NCBI RefSeq assembly: GCF_003635045.1
Contig: NZ_RBXT01000001.1
Span: 3,782,001-3,846,000 of the forward strand
DNA from: Terracoccus luteus
GTDB taxonomy: Bacteria > Actinomycetota > Actinomycetes > Actinomycetales > Dermatophilaceae
Direction: 5' to 3'
Length of the DNA: 64,000 nt
The position numbers and the translations under genes were made by a program. Under the pieces are notes generated by a model that worked only from the letters and a program-made list of their open reading frames with translations, ran no database searches and was not told the DNA's origin. This document shows, in pieces, positions 43,920-51,792 of this stretch; the stretch's first letter is position 1, and each line of letters starts with the position of its first letter.

Positions 43920-45002
43920 TCAGGTCCGGACCGGGCCGGTGACGCCCGTGGCGTCGCCCGCCGGGGTGGCCGGCGCGACGTCGTCGGGGATGTGCCGGGT
44001 GGTGAGGCGCTTGCGGAACACCCAGTATGTCCAGCCCTGGTAGAGCAGCACGACCGGCGTGAAGACGACCGCCACCCACGTCATGACGGTGAGGGTGTAC
44101 TCGGTGCTGGCCGCGTTCTCGGTCGTCAGCGACCACGCCGGGTTGCTCGTCGACGGCATGACGTCAGGGAAGAGCATGACGAAGTACGTGGCCACGGTGA
44201 GGCCGATGGCGGCCGCGGTGCCGATGAAGGCACGGCCCTCGCGGCCGACACGGTTCGCCGCCAGCGCCGTCACCAGGGCGAGGGCGGCGGCGCCGCTGGT
44301 CACCCATGTGACCGGCTTGCCGTGGGCCGACCCGAGCACCGCGAGCAGCGCCACGGCGAGCCCGGCCGCGGCGACGCCTGCGACCGCGGCGACGGTGCGG
44401 GCCTGGGCGCGCACCGGTCCGTCGGTCTTGAGGGCGAGGAAGATCGCGCCGTGGGTGACGAAGAGGGCGGTGAAGGCGAGCCCGCCGAGCAGCGCGGTCG
44501 GGTCGAGCAGCGACAGCACGTCGCCGGTGAACTCCATGTCAGCGTCGATGGGCACGCCGCGCACGATGTTCGTCAGCAGCAGGCCCCAGACGAAGGCGGG
44601 CACGAGGGAGCCCCAGAAGATCGCGAGGTCCCAGCGGGCCTTCCACTGCGCCTCGGGGCGTTTGTGCCGGTAGTCGAAGCCGAGGTTGCGCACGATGAGC
44701 GCGACGAGCACGAGCAGCAGTGGGAGGTAGAACCCGCTGAACATCGTGGCGTACCAGTTCGGGAAGGCGGCGAAGGTGGCGCCGGCGGCGGTGATGACCC
44801 ACACCTCGTTGCCGTCCCACACCGGGCCGATGGTGTTGAGCAGCACCCGCCGACGTTTCTCGGCGTCAGCGGCGTCACGTGACAGTCGGCGCCCGCCGAG
44901 CACCGGCAGCAGCAGCCCGACGCCGAAGTCGAAGCCCTCGAGCACGAAGTACCCGGTCCACAGCACGCCGATGAGGATGAACCAGAAGGTGGTGAGTTCC
45001 AT
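43920..45002 (-). CDS. cydB: Cytochrome bd oxidase subunit II
   Basis: Subunit II of the bd-type quinol oxidase, 360 residues with about nine membrane helices. The N terminus WFILIGVLWTGYFVLEGFDFGVG is the family hallmark, followed by VWDGNEVWVITAAGATFAAFPNWYA, and the late segment VMTWVAVVFTPVVLLYQGWTYWVF. It lies 45 bp after cydA. Confidence 0.96.
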   Translation of the reverse strand: MELTTFWFILIGVLWTGYFVLEGFDFGVGLLLPVLGGRRLSRDAADAEKRRRVLLNTIGPVWDGNEVWVITAAGATFAAFPNWYATMFSGFYLPLLLVLVALIVRNLGFDYRHKRPEAQWKARWDLAIFWGSLVPAFVWGLLLTNIVRGVPIDADMEFTGDVLSLLDPTALLGGLAFTALFVTHGAIFLALKTDGPVRAQARTVAAVAGVAAAGLAVALLAVLGSAHGKPVTWVTSGAAALALVTALAANRVGREGRAFIGTAAAIGLTVATYFVMLFPDVMPSTSNPAWSLTTENAASTEYTLTVMTWVAVVFTPVVLLYQGWTYWVFRKRLTTRHIPDDVAPATPAGDATGVTGPVRT

Positions 45003-45047
45003 TGTCCCGTCGCTTTTCTCGCGAGATCCGGATGCCGGGTGGCCGGC

Positions 45048-46532
45048 TCAGTAGGCGAAGGCGAGGGGGGCGTCCTCGTCCTGCTCGGCCGGGTCGACCG
45101 GCTGCTCGAACGGGGCCGCACCCTGTCGCACCGTGCGCAGCAGCAGCTTGACCTCGACGACGGCGAGTGCCCCGTAGAGCAGGGTGAACACGGTCATCGA
45201 CGTGACGACCTCGCCGAGGGAGACGCCCGGAGACACGCCGCTCGCGGTGGTCATGAGGCCGAAGACGACCCACGGCTGGCGACCGACCTCGGTGAAGACC
45301 CAGCCGGCGCTGTTGCCGAGCAGCGGCAGCACCGGTGCGGCCACGGCCAGCCACAGCAGCCAGCGGCCGGTGGGGGTGCGGCCTCGGCGCGTGGCCCACA
45401 GCACGACGAGCGCGACGGCGCTGGCGGCCATGCCGAGCCCGATCATGAGGCGGAACATCCAGTAGGTCGTCGGGATGTTCGGCACGTAGCCGGTCGACGG
45501 GTCGGCGAGCTCGGCCATGCCTGCGGTGCCGTACGTCTGGGCGTACTCGGCCTTGAGATCGTTGATGCCCTTGACGGCGCCGTCGAAGGAGCCGGTGGCG
45601 AGAAAGCTGAGCAGGTTGGGCACCTCGATGAGGGGCCGGGCGCGTTCGCCGTCGAGCGAGCCGATCGTCAGCACCGAGAAGGGTGCTCCCTCGCCCGCCG
45701 GCACCGACTCGTAGAGGGCCTCGGCCGCCGCCATCTTCATCGGCTGCACCTCGGTCATGATCTTGCCCTGGACGTCACCGCTCGCGGCGACGCCCATCCC
45801 GGCCACGAGCGTGACGACGGCCCCGAGGCGGGCGGCGCGACGGTACATGGGCACGTCGGCGGCGCCACCGGCATCCTCGTCGTGGATCTCACTGCAGCGG
45901 AGCCACTCCCGCCGCATGAGCTGGAGCGCGACGCCCATGACGACGGCCCCACCGACGAGGTAGGCCGACAGGATGACGTGCGGGAAGGTGACGAGCTGCA
46001 CCTTGTTGAGCAGGATCGCGACGAAGTCGGTGAGCTCGGCGCGGCCCGTCTCGGCGTTGAACCGGAAGCCGACCGGGTTCTGCATGAAGGAGTTCGCCGA
46101 CAGGATGAAGTAGGCCGACAGCAGCGTGCCGACGTGCACGACCCACATCGTGGCGGCGTGCAGACGCTCGGGGATGCGGCCCCAGCCGAAGATCCACAGG
46201 CCGAGGAAGGTCGACTCGAGGAAGAAGGCGAGCAGGGCCTCGACCGCCAGGGGTGCGCCGAAGATGTCGCCGACGAAGCGGGAGTAGCTCGACCAGTTCA
46301 TGCCGAACTGGAACTCCTGCACGAGCCCGGTGACGAGCCCGAGGGCGAAGTTGATGGTGAAGAGCTTGCCGAAGAACCTCGTCAGCCGCAGCCACTCGGG
46401 GTTGTGCGTGCGTACCCACGCGGTGTGGAAGCCGGCGACGATGGCCGACAGCCCGATCGTGATCGGGACGAAGAGGAAGTGGTAGACGGTCGTGATGCCG
46501 AACTGCCACCGGGCGAGGTCTGTCGCGTCCAT
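45048..46532 (-). CDS. cydA: Cytochrome bd oxidase subunit I
   Basis: Catalytic subunit of the high-affinity terminal oxidase, which reduces oxygen with quinol and serves at low oxygen or under nitric oxide or sulfide stress. The 494-residue protein begins DLARWQFGITTVYHFLFVP, with His18 as the probable heme b595 ligand; the second heme His is in VTFPHVILSAYLVG, and GRQPWVVFGLM contains the region of the heme b558 Met. The quinol loop is of the short type. GGGAGACCCC precedes the ATG. It heads a six-gene operon and is preceded by paired palindromes. Confidence 0.97.
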   Translation of the reverse strand: MDATDLARWQFGITTVYHFLFVPITIGLSAIVAGFHTAWVRTHNPEWLRLTRFFGKLFTINFALGLVTGLVQEFQFGMNWSSYSRFVGDIFGAPLAVEALLAFFLESTFLGLWIFGWGRIPERLHAATMWVVHVGTLLSAYFILSANSFMQNPVGFRFNAETGRAELTDFVAILLNKVQLVTFPHVILSAYLVGGAVVMGVALQLMRREWLRCSEIHDEDAGGAADVPMYRRAARLGAVVTLVAGMGVAASGDVQGKIMTEVQPMKMAAAEALYESVPAGEGAPFSVLTIGSLDGERARPLIEVPNLLSFLATGSFDGAVKGINDLKAEYAQTYGTAGMAELADPSTGYVPNIPTTYWMFRLMIGLGMAASAVALVVLWATRRGRTPTGRWLLWLAVAAPVLPLLGNSAGWVFTEVGRQPWVVFGLMTTASGVSPGVSLGEVVTSMTVFTLLYGALAVVEVKLLLRTVRQGAAPFEQPVDPAEQDEDAPLAFAY

Positions 46533-46552
46533 CGGGGTCTCCCGGGCTGGTA

Positions 46553-46586
46553 ACTACGTTACGTAGTAGATACTACGACGCGTAGT
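46553..46586. promoter_or_regulatory. Two perfect 15-bp palindromes, candidate BlaI operators
   Basis: ACTACG-TTA-CGTAGT (46553-46567) and ACTACG-ACG-CGTAGT (46572-46586) lie with centres 19 bp apart, about 20-55 bp before the cydA start. BlaI/MecI operators are dyads of the TACTACA..TGTAGTA kind, and BlaI is encoded in the operon. The divergent GntR gene (46693) is the rival candidate regulator. A TTGACA at 46586-46591 faces the GntR gene. Confidence 0.68.
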
Positions 46587-46692
46587 TGACAGGTGGCCAG
46601 CGGGACCGGGCCGGTGTGGTGGCTCTCACTCCGGTCGGGAGGTGGCGGCGGGTGGGGTGGTCGGGGCCGCCGGTCTCGGCGATGCTGGGCCC

Positions 46693-47076
46693 ATGCCGTC
46701 GCCCTCGGATGCCGTGTCGCTCCCGGTCGTCGTCGACGCCGGATCGGGCGTGGCCCCCTTCGAGCAGCTGCGCGTGCAGGTGACCGCGCTCGTCGAGCAG
46801 GGCCGACTGACCCCCGGCGACCGGCTTCCGCCGGTGCGGGCCCTGGCGGGGACGCTCGGGCTGGCGGCCAACACCGTCGCGCGCGCGTACAAGGAGCTCG
46901 AGGCCGACGGGGTCGTGACGACGAACGGGCGCGCGGGCACGACGGTCGCGGCCGGTGAGCACGCGGGGCGGGTCGCGGTCGAACGCGCGGCGGCCGCCTT
47001 CGTGCGGCTGGCCCGCGGGTGCGGGTTCACTGACGCCGAGACGCTCGACCTCGTCCGCGCCGCCCAGCACCCCTGA
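46693..47076 (+). CDS. GntR family regulator (YtrA-like)
   Basis: A 127-residue regulator with only a winged helix and a short tail: PFEQLRVQVTALVEQGRLTPGDRLPPVRALAGTLGLAANTVARAYKELEADGVV. The short C-terminal helix in place of an effector domain fits the YtrA subfamily. It is divergent from cydA across 160 bp that contain the two palindromes. GATGCT lies six bases before the ATG. It may control its own gene or the cyd operon. Confidence 0.9.
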   Translation: MPSPSDAVSLPVVVDAGSGVAPFEQLRVQVTALVEQGRLTPGDRLPPVRALAGTLGLAANTVARAYKELEADGVVTTNGRAGTTVAAGEHAGRVAVERAAAAFVRLARGCGFTDAETLDLVRAAQHP

Positions 47077-47103
47077 CCTCTCGACGGTCGTTAGGCTGCG
47101 GGG

Positions 47104-47892
47104 ATGGTGTTGTCCCGGGGCTGGCTCACCGACCTCGCGGTGCTGCAGCACGGCGGCTCGAGCGTCGAGGAGCACCACGACCACCTCGTCGTGCGCACCC
47201 CCGCGAACCCGACCTTCCACTGGGGCAACTTCGTGCTCGTCACCGACGTGTCCGCCGTCGACGACGCCGGGCGCTGTCGCTCGGTCTTCGCCGACGCCTT
47301 CCCGGCCGCCGAGCACGTGGCCATCGGCCTCGCCCGGCTTCCCGATGCCGAGCCCTGGCGTGCGGCCGGGCTCGTCGTCGAGACCGACGACGTCCTCTTC
47401 ACCGAGACCCTGCCCGAGCAGCGCCCCCTCGCCGACGGCTACGTCGTGCGCGAGCCGGACCCGGGGCCGGAGGGCGACGCCGAGTGGGAGGCGCTCGTGG
47501 CCCTCGACCTCGCCGAGAACGCCCGCACGAGGGAGCACGAGCCTCAGGGCTACGAGGTCTTCGTGCGACGCCAGGTCGCGGGCCGCCGCCGGCTGGTCGC
47601 CGGCGGCGTCATGCGCTGGTTCACCGCCGTCACCGACACGGGCGCGCCGGCCGCCTCCCTCGGAGTCGTGCTGTGCGGCGACCTCGCCCGCTACCAGAGC
47701 GTCGGCACCCACGCCGACCACCGCCGGCAGGGCCTCGCCGGTCACCTGCTCGGTGTCGCGGCCCGGTGGGCGCAGGCGCGGGGCGCGACGGCCTGGGTCA
47801 TCGTCACCGAGACGACCAACCCGGCCGGCCGCCTCTACCGGAGCGTCGGCTTCCACGAGGATGCCGTGCAGGTGGCGGTCACCCGCGCCTGA
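47104..47892 (+). CDS. GNAT family N-acetyltransferase
   Basis: A 262-residue acetyltransferase. The acetyl-CoA motif A is in the C-terminal half as VGTHADHRRQGLAGHLLGVAARWA, followed by the beta-bulge strand AWVIVTETTNPAGRLYRSVGF. The N-terminal 130 residues are a degenerate GNAT-like half (HWGNFVLVTDVSAVDD). TAGGCT (47092-47097) six bases before the ATG suggests a leaderless message. A repeat half-site CCTCTCGACGG lies just before it at 47077. Substrate unknown. Confidence 0.87.
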   Translation: MVLSRGWLTDLAVLQHGGSSVEEHHDHLVVRTPANPTFHWGNFVLVTDVSAVDDAGRCRSVFADAFPAAEHVAIGLARLPDAEPWRAAGLVVETDDVLFTETLPEQRPLADGYVVREPDPGPEGDAEWEALVALDLAENARTREHEPQGYEVFVRRQVAGRRRLVAGGVMRWFTAVTDTGAPAASLGVVLCGDLARYQSVGTHADHRRQGLAGHLLGVAARWAQARGATAWVIVTETTNPAGRLYRSVGFHEDAVQVAVTRA

Positions 47893-47961
47893 CCTGCGCC
47901 CGCCCCGTGTGGGCCGCGCCTGACGCCGGCGCTGGGCTTCCCGGCATCCGGACAGGTGGTC

Positions 47962-49302
47962 TCAGTTCTTGGGACGCTCGTCGACGATGCGGCGCGCCTT
48001 GCCGATCGAGCGCTCGATGGTGCCGGGATCGCGCACCTGCACCCGGCACGTCGTGCCGACGTGGGTCTTGACCGCGCGCTCGAGCTCGCGGGCGATCGCG
48101 TCGGCGGCCCCGGCATCCAGCTGCTCGAGGGGCTCGACGAGCACGGTCAGCTCGACCATGCGGCCGGGCTGCGTGAGCACGCACTGGAAGTACGGCGACA
48201 GGCGGGGCTCGGCGAGGACGTGCTCCTCGATCTGCGTCGGGAAGACGTTGACGCCGCGGATGATCATCATGTCGTCGGTGCGGCCGGTGATCTTCTGCAT
48301 GCGGCGCATCGACGGCACGGCCGTGCCCGGCAGCAGCCGCGTGAGGTCACGCGTGCGGTAGCGCAGTACCGGCATCGCCTGCTTCGTCAGCGACGTGAGC
48401 ACGAGCTCACCCAGCTCGCCGTCGGGCAGCACCTCCTCGGTGACCGGGTCGATGACCTCGGGGTAGAAGTGGTCCTCCCACAGGTGCAGGCCGTCCTTCG
48501 TCGTCGCGGCCTCCATGGCGACGCCCGGGCCCATGACCTCGGACAGGCCGTAGATGTCGACGGCGTCCATGCCGGTGCGGCCCTCGATCTCCTGGCGCAT
48601 CGCCTCGGTCCACGGCTCGGCGCCGAAGATGCCGACCTTGAGGCTGGTCGTGGCGGGGTCGATGCCGGCGCGCTCCATGCCGTCGAGCAGGCTGAGGAAG
48701 TAGCTCGGCGTCACCATGATGACGCGCGGCCCGAAGTCGGTGATGAGCTGCACCTGGCGCTCCGTCATGCCGCCGCTGACCGGCACGACGGTCGCGCCGA
48801 GCCGTTCGACCCCGTAGTGCGCGCCGAGCCCGCCGGTGAACAGGCCGTAGCCGTACGCGACGTGCACGATGTCGCCCGGGTGCCCGCCCGCGAGCCGGAT
48901 GGAGCGGGCCATGAGGTCGGCCCACGTGTCGATGTCGGATGCCGTGTAGCCCACGACCGTCGGACGCCCGGTCGTGCCCGAGCTGGCGTGCAGCCGCACG
49001 ATGCGCTCGCGCGGCACGGCGAACATCCCGAACGGGTAGTTGGCGCGCAGGTCGGCCTTGGTGGTGAAGGGCAGGCGCGCGAGGTCGTCGAGCGAACGGA
49101 CGTCGTCGGGGTGCACGCCGTTGTCCTGCAACGCCGCCCGGTAGTGCGGCACGTTGTCGTGGGCGTGGCGGACCGTGGCCTGCAGGCGGCTCAGCTGCAG
49201 CTCGCGCAGCGGCCCCACCTCGATGGTCGGGATCTCGTGGTCGGGCAGGGCGGGTGCCGGGCCGGTGGTGCTCGCGGGTGACTCCGTCGTCATGGCTGCC
49301 AT
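47962..49302 (-). CDS. paaK: Phenylacetate-CoA ligase
   Basis: Activates phenylacetate to phenylacetyl-CoA with ATP, the entry step of the aerobic phenylacetate pathway. The 446-residue enzyme has the AMP-binding P-loop LHASSGTTGRPTVVGYT, the motif AVDIYGLSEVMGPGVAMEA and the hinge TGRTDDMMIIRGVNVFPTQIEEHVL. I use ATG 49302, which has GGGAG nine bases upstream; ATG 49293 is possible. The other paa genes of this window lie 12 kb away (61544 onward), so the pathway is split. Confidence 0.95.
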   Translation of the reverse strand: MAAMTTESPASTTGPAPALPDHEIPTIEVGPLRELQLSRLQATVRHAHDNVPHYRAALQDNGVHPDDVRSLDDLARLPFTTKADLRANYPFGMFAVPRERIVRLHASSGTTGRPTVVGYTASDIDTWADLMARSIRLAGGHPGDIVHVAYGYGLFTGGLGAHYGVERLGATVVPVSGGMTERQVQLITDFGPRVIMVTPSYFLSLLDGMERAGIDPATTSLKVGIFGAEPWTEAMRQEIEGRTGMDAVDIYGLSEVMGPGVAMEAATTKDGLHLWEDHFYPEVIDPVTEEVLPDGELGELVLTSLTKQAMPVLRYRTRDLTRLLPGTAVPSMRRMQKITGRTDDMMIIRGVNVFPTQIEEHVLAEPRLSPYFQCVLTQPGRMVELTVLVEPLEQLDAGAADAIARELERAVKTHVGTTCRVQVRDPGTIERSIGKARRIVDERPKN

Positions 49303-49312
49303 TCTGCTCGCT

Positions 49313-49465
49313 CCCGTCGACAGGTCGCGCAGCCCCCGTCGAGAGGCCAGCTGGACACCGTCGAGAGGCCAAATGGACACCGTCGAAAGGCCAACGGGGT
49401 GGACGGGAGAGGCCAGCCCGGTCACGGACTGGCCTCTCGATGATGGCTATATGGCCTTTCGACGG
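49313..49465. repeat. Nested-palindrome repeat, copy A
   Basis: Three forward half-sites of the form CCGTCGAGAGGCCA (starting near 49336, 49359 and 49380) lead into a hairpin. Outer pair: CCGTCGAAAGGCCA (49380-49393) with TGGCCTTTCGACGG (49452-49465). Inner pair: GAGAGGCCAG (49407-49416) with CTGGCCTCTC (49429-49438). A similar element with the same central loop lies at 55176-55287, in the same orientation. It follows the creatinase gene and precedes the paaK start. Confidence 0.92.
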
Positions 49466-49479
49466 GCTGGGGAGGGGGT

Positions 49480-50766
49480 TCAGTCGATGATGTTGTGCTC
49501 GGGGCCGAAGGGGAAGTGCGTGACGTTCTCGGCGCCGTCCTCGCTGACGACGAGGATGTCGTGCTCGCGGTAGCCGCCGGCGCCGGGCTGGCCGTCGGCG
49601 ACGGTGATCATCGGCTCCATCGACACGACCATGCCGGGCTCGAGCACGGTGTCGATGTCCTCACGCAGCTCGAGGCCGGCCTCCCGCCCGTAGTAGTGCG
49701 AGAGCACCCCGAAGGAGTGGCCGTAGCCGAAGGTGCGGTTGGGCAGCAGGCCGTGCGCGACGTAGATCTCGTTGAGCTCGTGTGCGATGTCCTTGCACAC
49801 GGCGCCGGGCTTGATGAGCTCGAGGCCGCGGCGGTGCACCTCGACGTTGATGTTCCACAGCTCGAGGGAGCGCTCGTCGGGTTGGCCGAGGAACAGGGTG
49901 CGCTCGAGGGCGGTGTAGTAGCCCGACGTCATCGGGAAGCAGTTGAGCGACAGGATGTCGCCGGGCTGCAGGCGCCGGGTCGTGGCCCAGTTGTGCGCGC
50001 CGTCGGTGTTGATGCCCGACTGGAACCACACCCACGTGTCGCGGATCTCGCTGTCGGGGAAGGTGCTGGCGATCTCGTGGACCATCGCCTCGGTGCCGAC
50101 GAGCGCGACCTCGTACTCGCTGACGCCCTCGCGGATGGCGGCCCGGATGGCCTCGCCACCGAGGTCGCCGATGCGGGCGCCGTGGGTGATGACGGCGATC
50201 TCCTCCGCCGACTTGACCATGCGCTGGCGCATCGCGGCCTGGGCGACGTCGACGAGCTCGGCGCCGTCGAGGGCGGCCTGCAGCTTGGCGTGGGTGTCGA
50301 GCGAGACGGTGTCGGTCTCGATGCCGACGCGGCGCGGCCGCACCCCCCGCTGCCGCAGCACCTCGGCGACGCCGTGCTGGAAGTTGTCACGCTGCCAGTC
50401 GGTGTAGACGACGTTCTCGCCGTAGCTGCGCCGCCACGGCATCCCGGCGTCGATGTTGGCGGTGACGCTCACCTGGTCGTCGGCGGTGACGACGAGCGCG
50501 TAGGAGCGGCCGAAGTAGGTGAAGAGGAAGTCGGAGTAGTACTTGATGCCCTGGTAGGAGGTGAGCACGACGGCGTCGAGCTGCTTCTCGGCCATGATGT
50601 CGCGCAGCCCGGCCAGGCGGCGCTCGAACTCGGCGTCGGAGAAGGTCAGCGCCAGCTTCTCGCCGTTGTGCAGCACCTTGAGGCGCTCGAGCTCGGCGAG
50701 GTCACGGGCCGAGCCGTGCAGGGACTGCTGCGAGGGCTGTGCGGGGGCGGCGGTGGTGAGGGTCAT
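49480..50766 (-). CDS. Creatinase (creatine amidinohydrolase)
   Basis: Hydrolyses creatine to sarcosine and urea. The 428-residue protein has the M24 pita-bread fold with an N-terminal creatinase domain (about 1-165) and a C-terminal half carrying FGYGHSFGVLSHYYGREAGLE and PMITVADGQPGAGGYREHD. The ending FPFGPEHNIID is characteristic of true creatinases rather than Xaa-Pro peptidases, as is the absence of the full Asp-Asp-His-Glu-Glu metal set. AAAGG precedes the ATG at 50766. It is the last gene of an NCS1 permease-deacylase-creatinase group. Confidence 0.93.
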   Translation of the reverse strand: MTLTTAAPAQPSQQSLHGSARDLAELERLKVLHNGEKLALTFSDAEFERRLAGLRDIMAEKQLDAVVLTSYQGIKYYSDFLFTYFGRSYALVVTADDQVSVTANIDAGMPWRRSYGENVVYTDWQRDNFQHGVAEVLRQRGVRPRRVGIETDTVSLDTHAKLQAALDGAELVDVAQAAMRQRMVKSAEEIAVITHGARIGDLGGEAIRAAIREGVSEYEVALVGTEAMVHEIASTFPDSEIRDTWVWFQSGINTDGAHNWATTRRLQPGDILSLNCFPMTSGYYTALERTLFLGQPDERSLELWNINVEVHRRGLELIKPGAVCKDIAHELNEIYVAHGLLPNRTFGYGHSFGVLSHYYGREAGLELREDIDTVLEPGMVVSMEPMITVADGQPGAGGYREHDILVVSEDGAENVTHFPFGPEHNIID

Positions 50767-50853
50767 GTCGGTGCCTTTCTGGGCAGGGTGGGTCGCCACG
50801 CCGGCCGGGTGCCGCGCGACGGAGTGGGCTCGGTCGAGCCGGGGAGGGTGGTC

Positions 50854-51792
50854 TCAGGAGGCGACGGGGCGACCGTCGCGGGTGATGCCGGTGTCGGGGA
50901 AGCCGGGGACGGCGTACCGGGCGTGGGTCCTCGTCTCGGTGACGACGGATGCCGCGTGGCGGGCGATGTCCTCGAGCGTCGTCACCCACATGCCGTCGAG
51001 GGCCTTGACGCCCTCGACGAGCTGCTCGAGCGCGCGGGCCCGGGACGGCCGGCCGGAGATGAAGGGGTGGTTGGTCAGCACCCAGCAGCCGCCCTGCTCG
51101 TGCTGCGCGTCGGCCTCGAGCTGCCACATGTCGCGGGCCTTGACGGGGCTCTCGATGACGCCGCTGCCCGTCCAGCCCGGGTAGAAGGCGTACTGCTCCC
51201 AGTCGTCGAGGGCCCAGTCGACGGGGATCTCGATGAGGGTGTCCGCCGTGCCGGGGGCGGTGAACCGGTAGGGGGCGTCGCCGTCGAGCAGGCTGGAGTC
51301 GTAGAGGAACCCGCGCTCGGCGAGCAGGGCCGGCGACTGCCAGTTGAGCTCCCACCACGGCGCGCGGTAGCCGACGGGGACGACGCCGGCGACCTTCTGC
51401 AGCGCCTCGAGGCCGCGGTCGAGGTAGCGGGCCTCGGTCTCGCGGTCGATGCCCTGCATCTGCTCGTGCAGGTACCCGTGGTGGCCCACCTCGTGCCCCG
51501 CGTCGACGATGGCGCGCACCGTGTCGGGGTGGCACTCGGCGGTGAACCCGGGCACGAAGAAGGTCGCCCTGACGTCTTGACGCTCGAGGATGCGCAGCAG
51601 CTTCGGGACCGCGACGAGCGGACCGTACGACTGGTGCGACATGAGTGACATGCGCGAGACGGATGCCGGGTCGTGGGCGAGCACGCACGACTCGGCGTCG
51701 ACGTCGAAGGTGAACGACGCCGCGGCGCGGTAGCCGTCGGGCCAGGTGAAGATCGGCTCGTCGGTGGCGGCGGGGGAGGGGGTGGCGGTCAC
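50854..51792 (-). CDS. Polysaccharide deacetylase-family (CE4) hydrolase, PuuE/HpPgdA-like
   Basis: A 312-residue NodB-fold protein without signal peptide. Motif 1 is SFTFDVDAES, motif 2 is VGHHGYLHEQM with the metal His pair, and GYRAPWWELNW is motif 3. This cytosolic subgroup includes allantoinase PuuE and cyclic imide hydrolases, which open ring amides rather than deacetylate sugars. It starts at GTG 51792, overlapping the permease stop (GTGA), and creatinase follows 87 bp later. By context it could open the ring of creatinine to give creatine; that is inference. Confidence 0.85.
   Translation of the reverse strand: MTATPSPAATDEPIFTWPDGYRAAASFTFDVDAESCVLAHDPASVSRMSLMSHQSYGPLVAVPKLLRILERQDVRATFFVPGFTAECHPDTVRAIVDAGHEVGHHGYLHEQMQGIDRETEARYLDRGLEALQKVAGVVPVGYRAPWWELNWQSPALLAERGFLYDSSLLDGDAPYRFTAPGTADTLIEIPVDWALDDWEQYAFYPGWTGSGVIESPVKARDMWQLEADAQHEQGGCWVLTNHPFISGRPSRARALEQLVEGVKALDGMWVTTLEDIARHAASVVTETRTHARYAVPGFPDTGITRDGRPVAS

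Noticed and set aside
49480-50766. Xaa-Pro aminopeptidase
   Set aside because: The C-terminal FPFGPEHNII ending and the incomplete metal-ligand set are those of creatinase.
50854-51792. Peptidoglycan or chitin deacetylase
   Set aside because: No signal peptide, and it is embedded in a small-molecule nitrogen catabolism operon; the motifs fit the PuuE/cyclic-imidase subgroup better.
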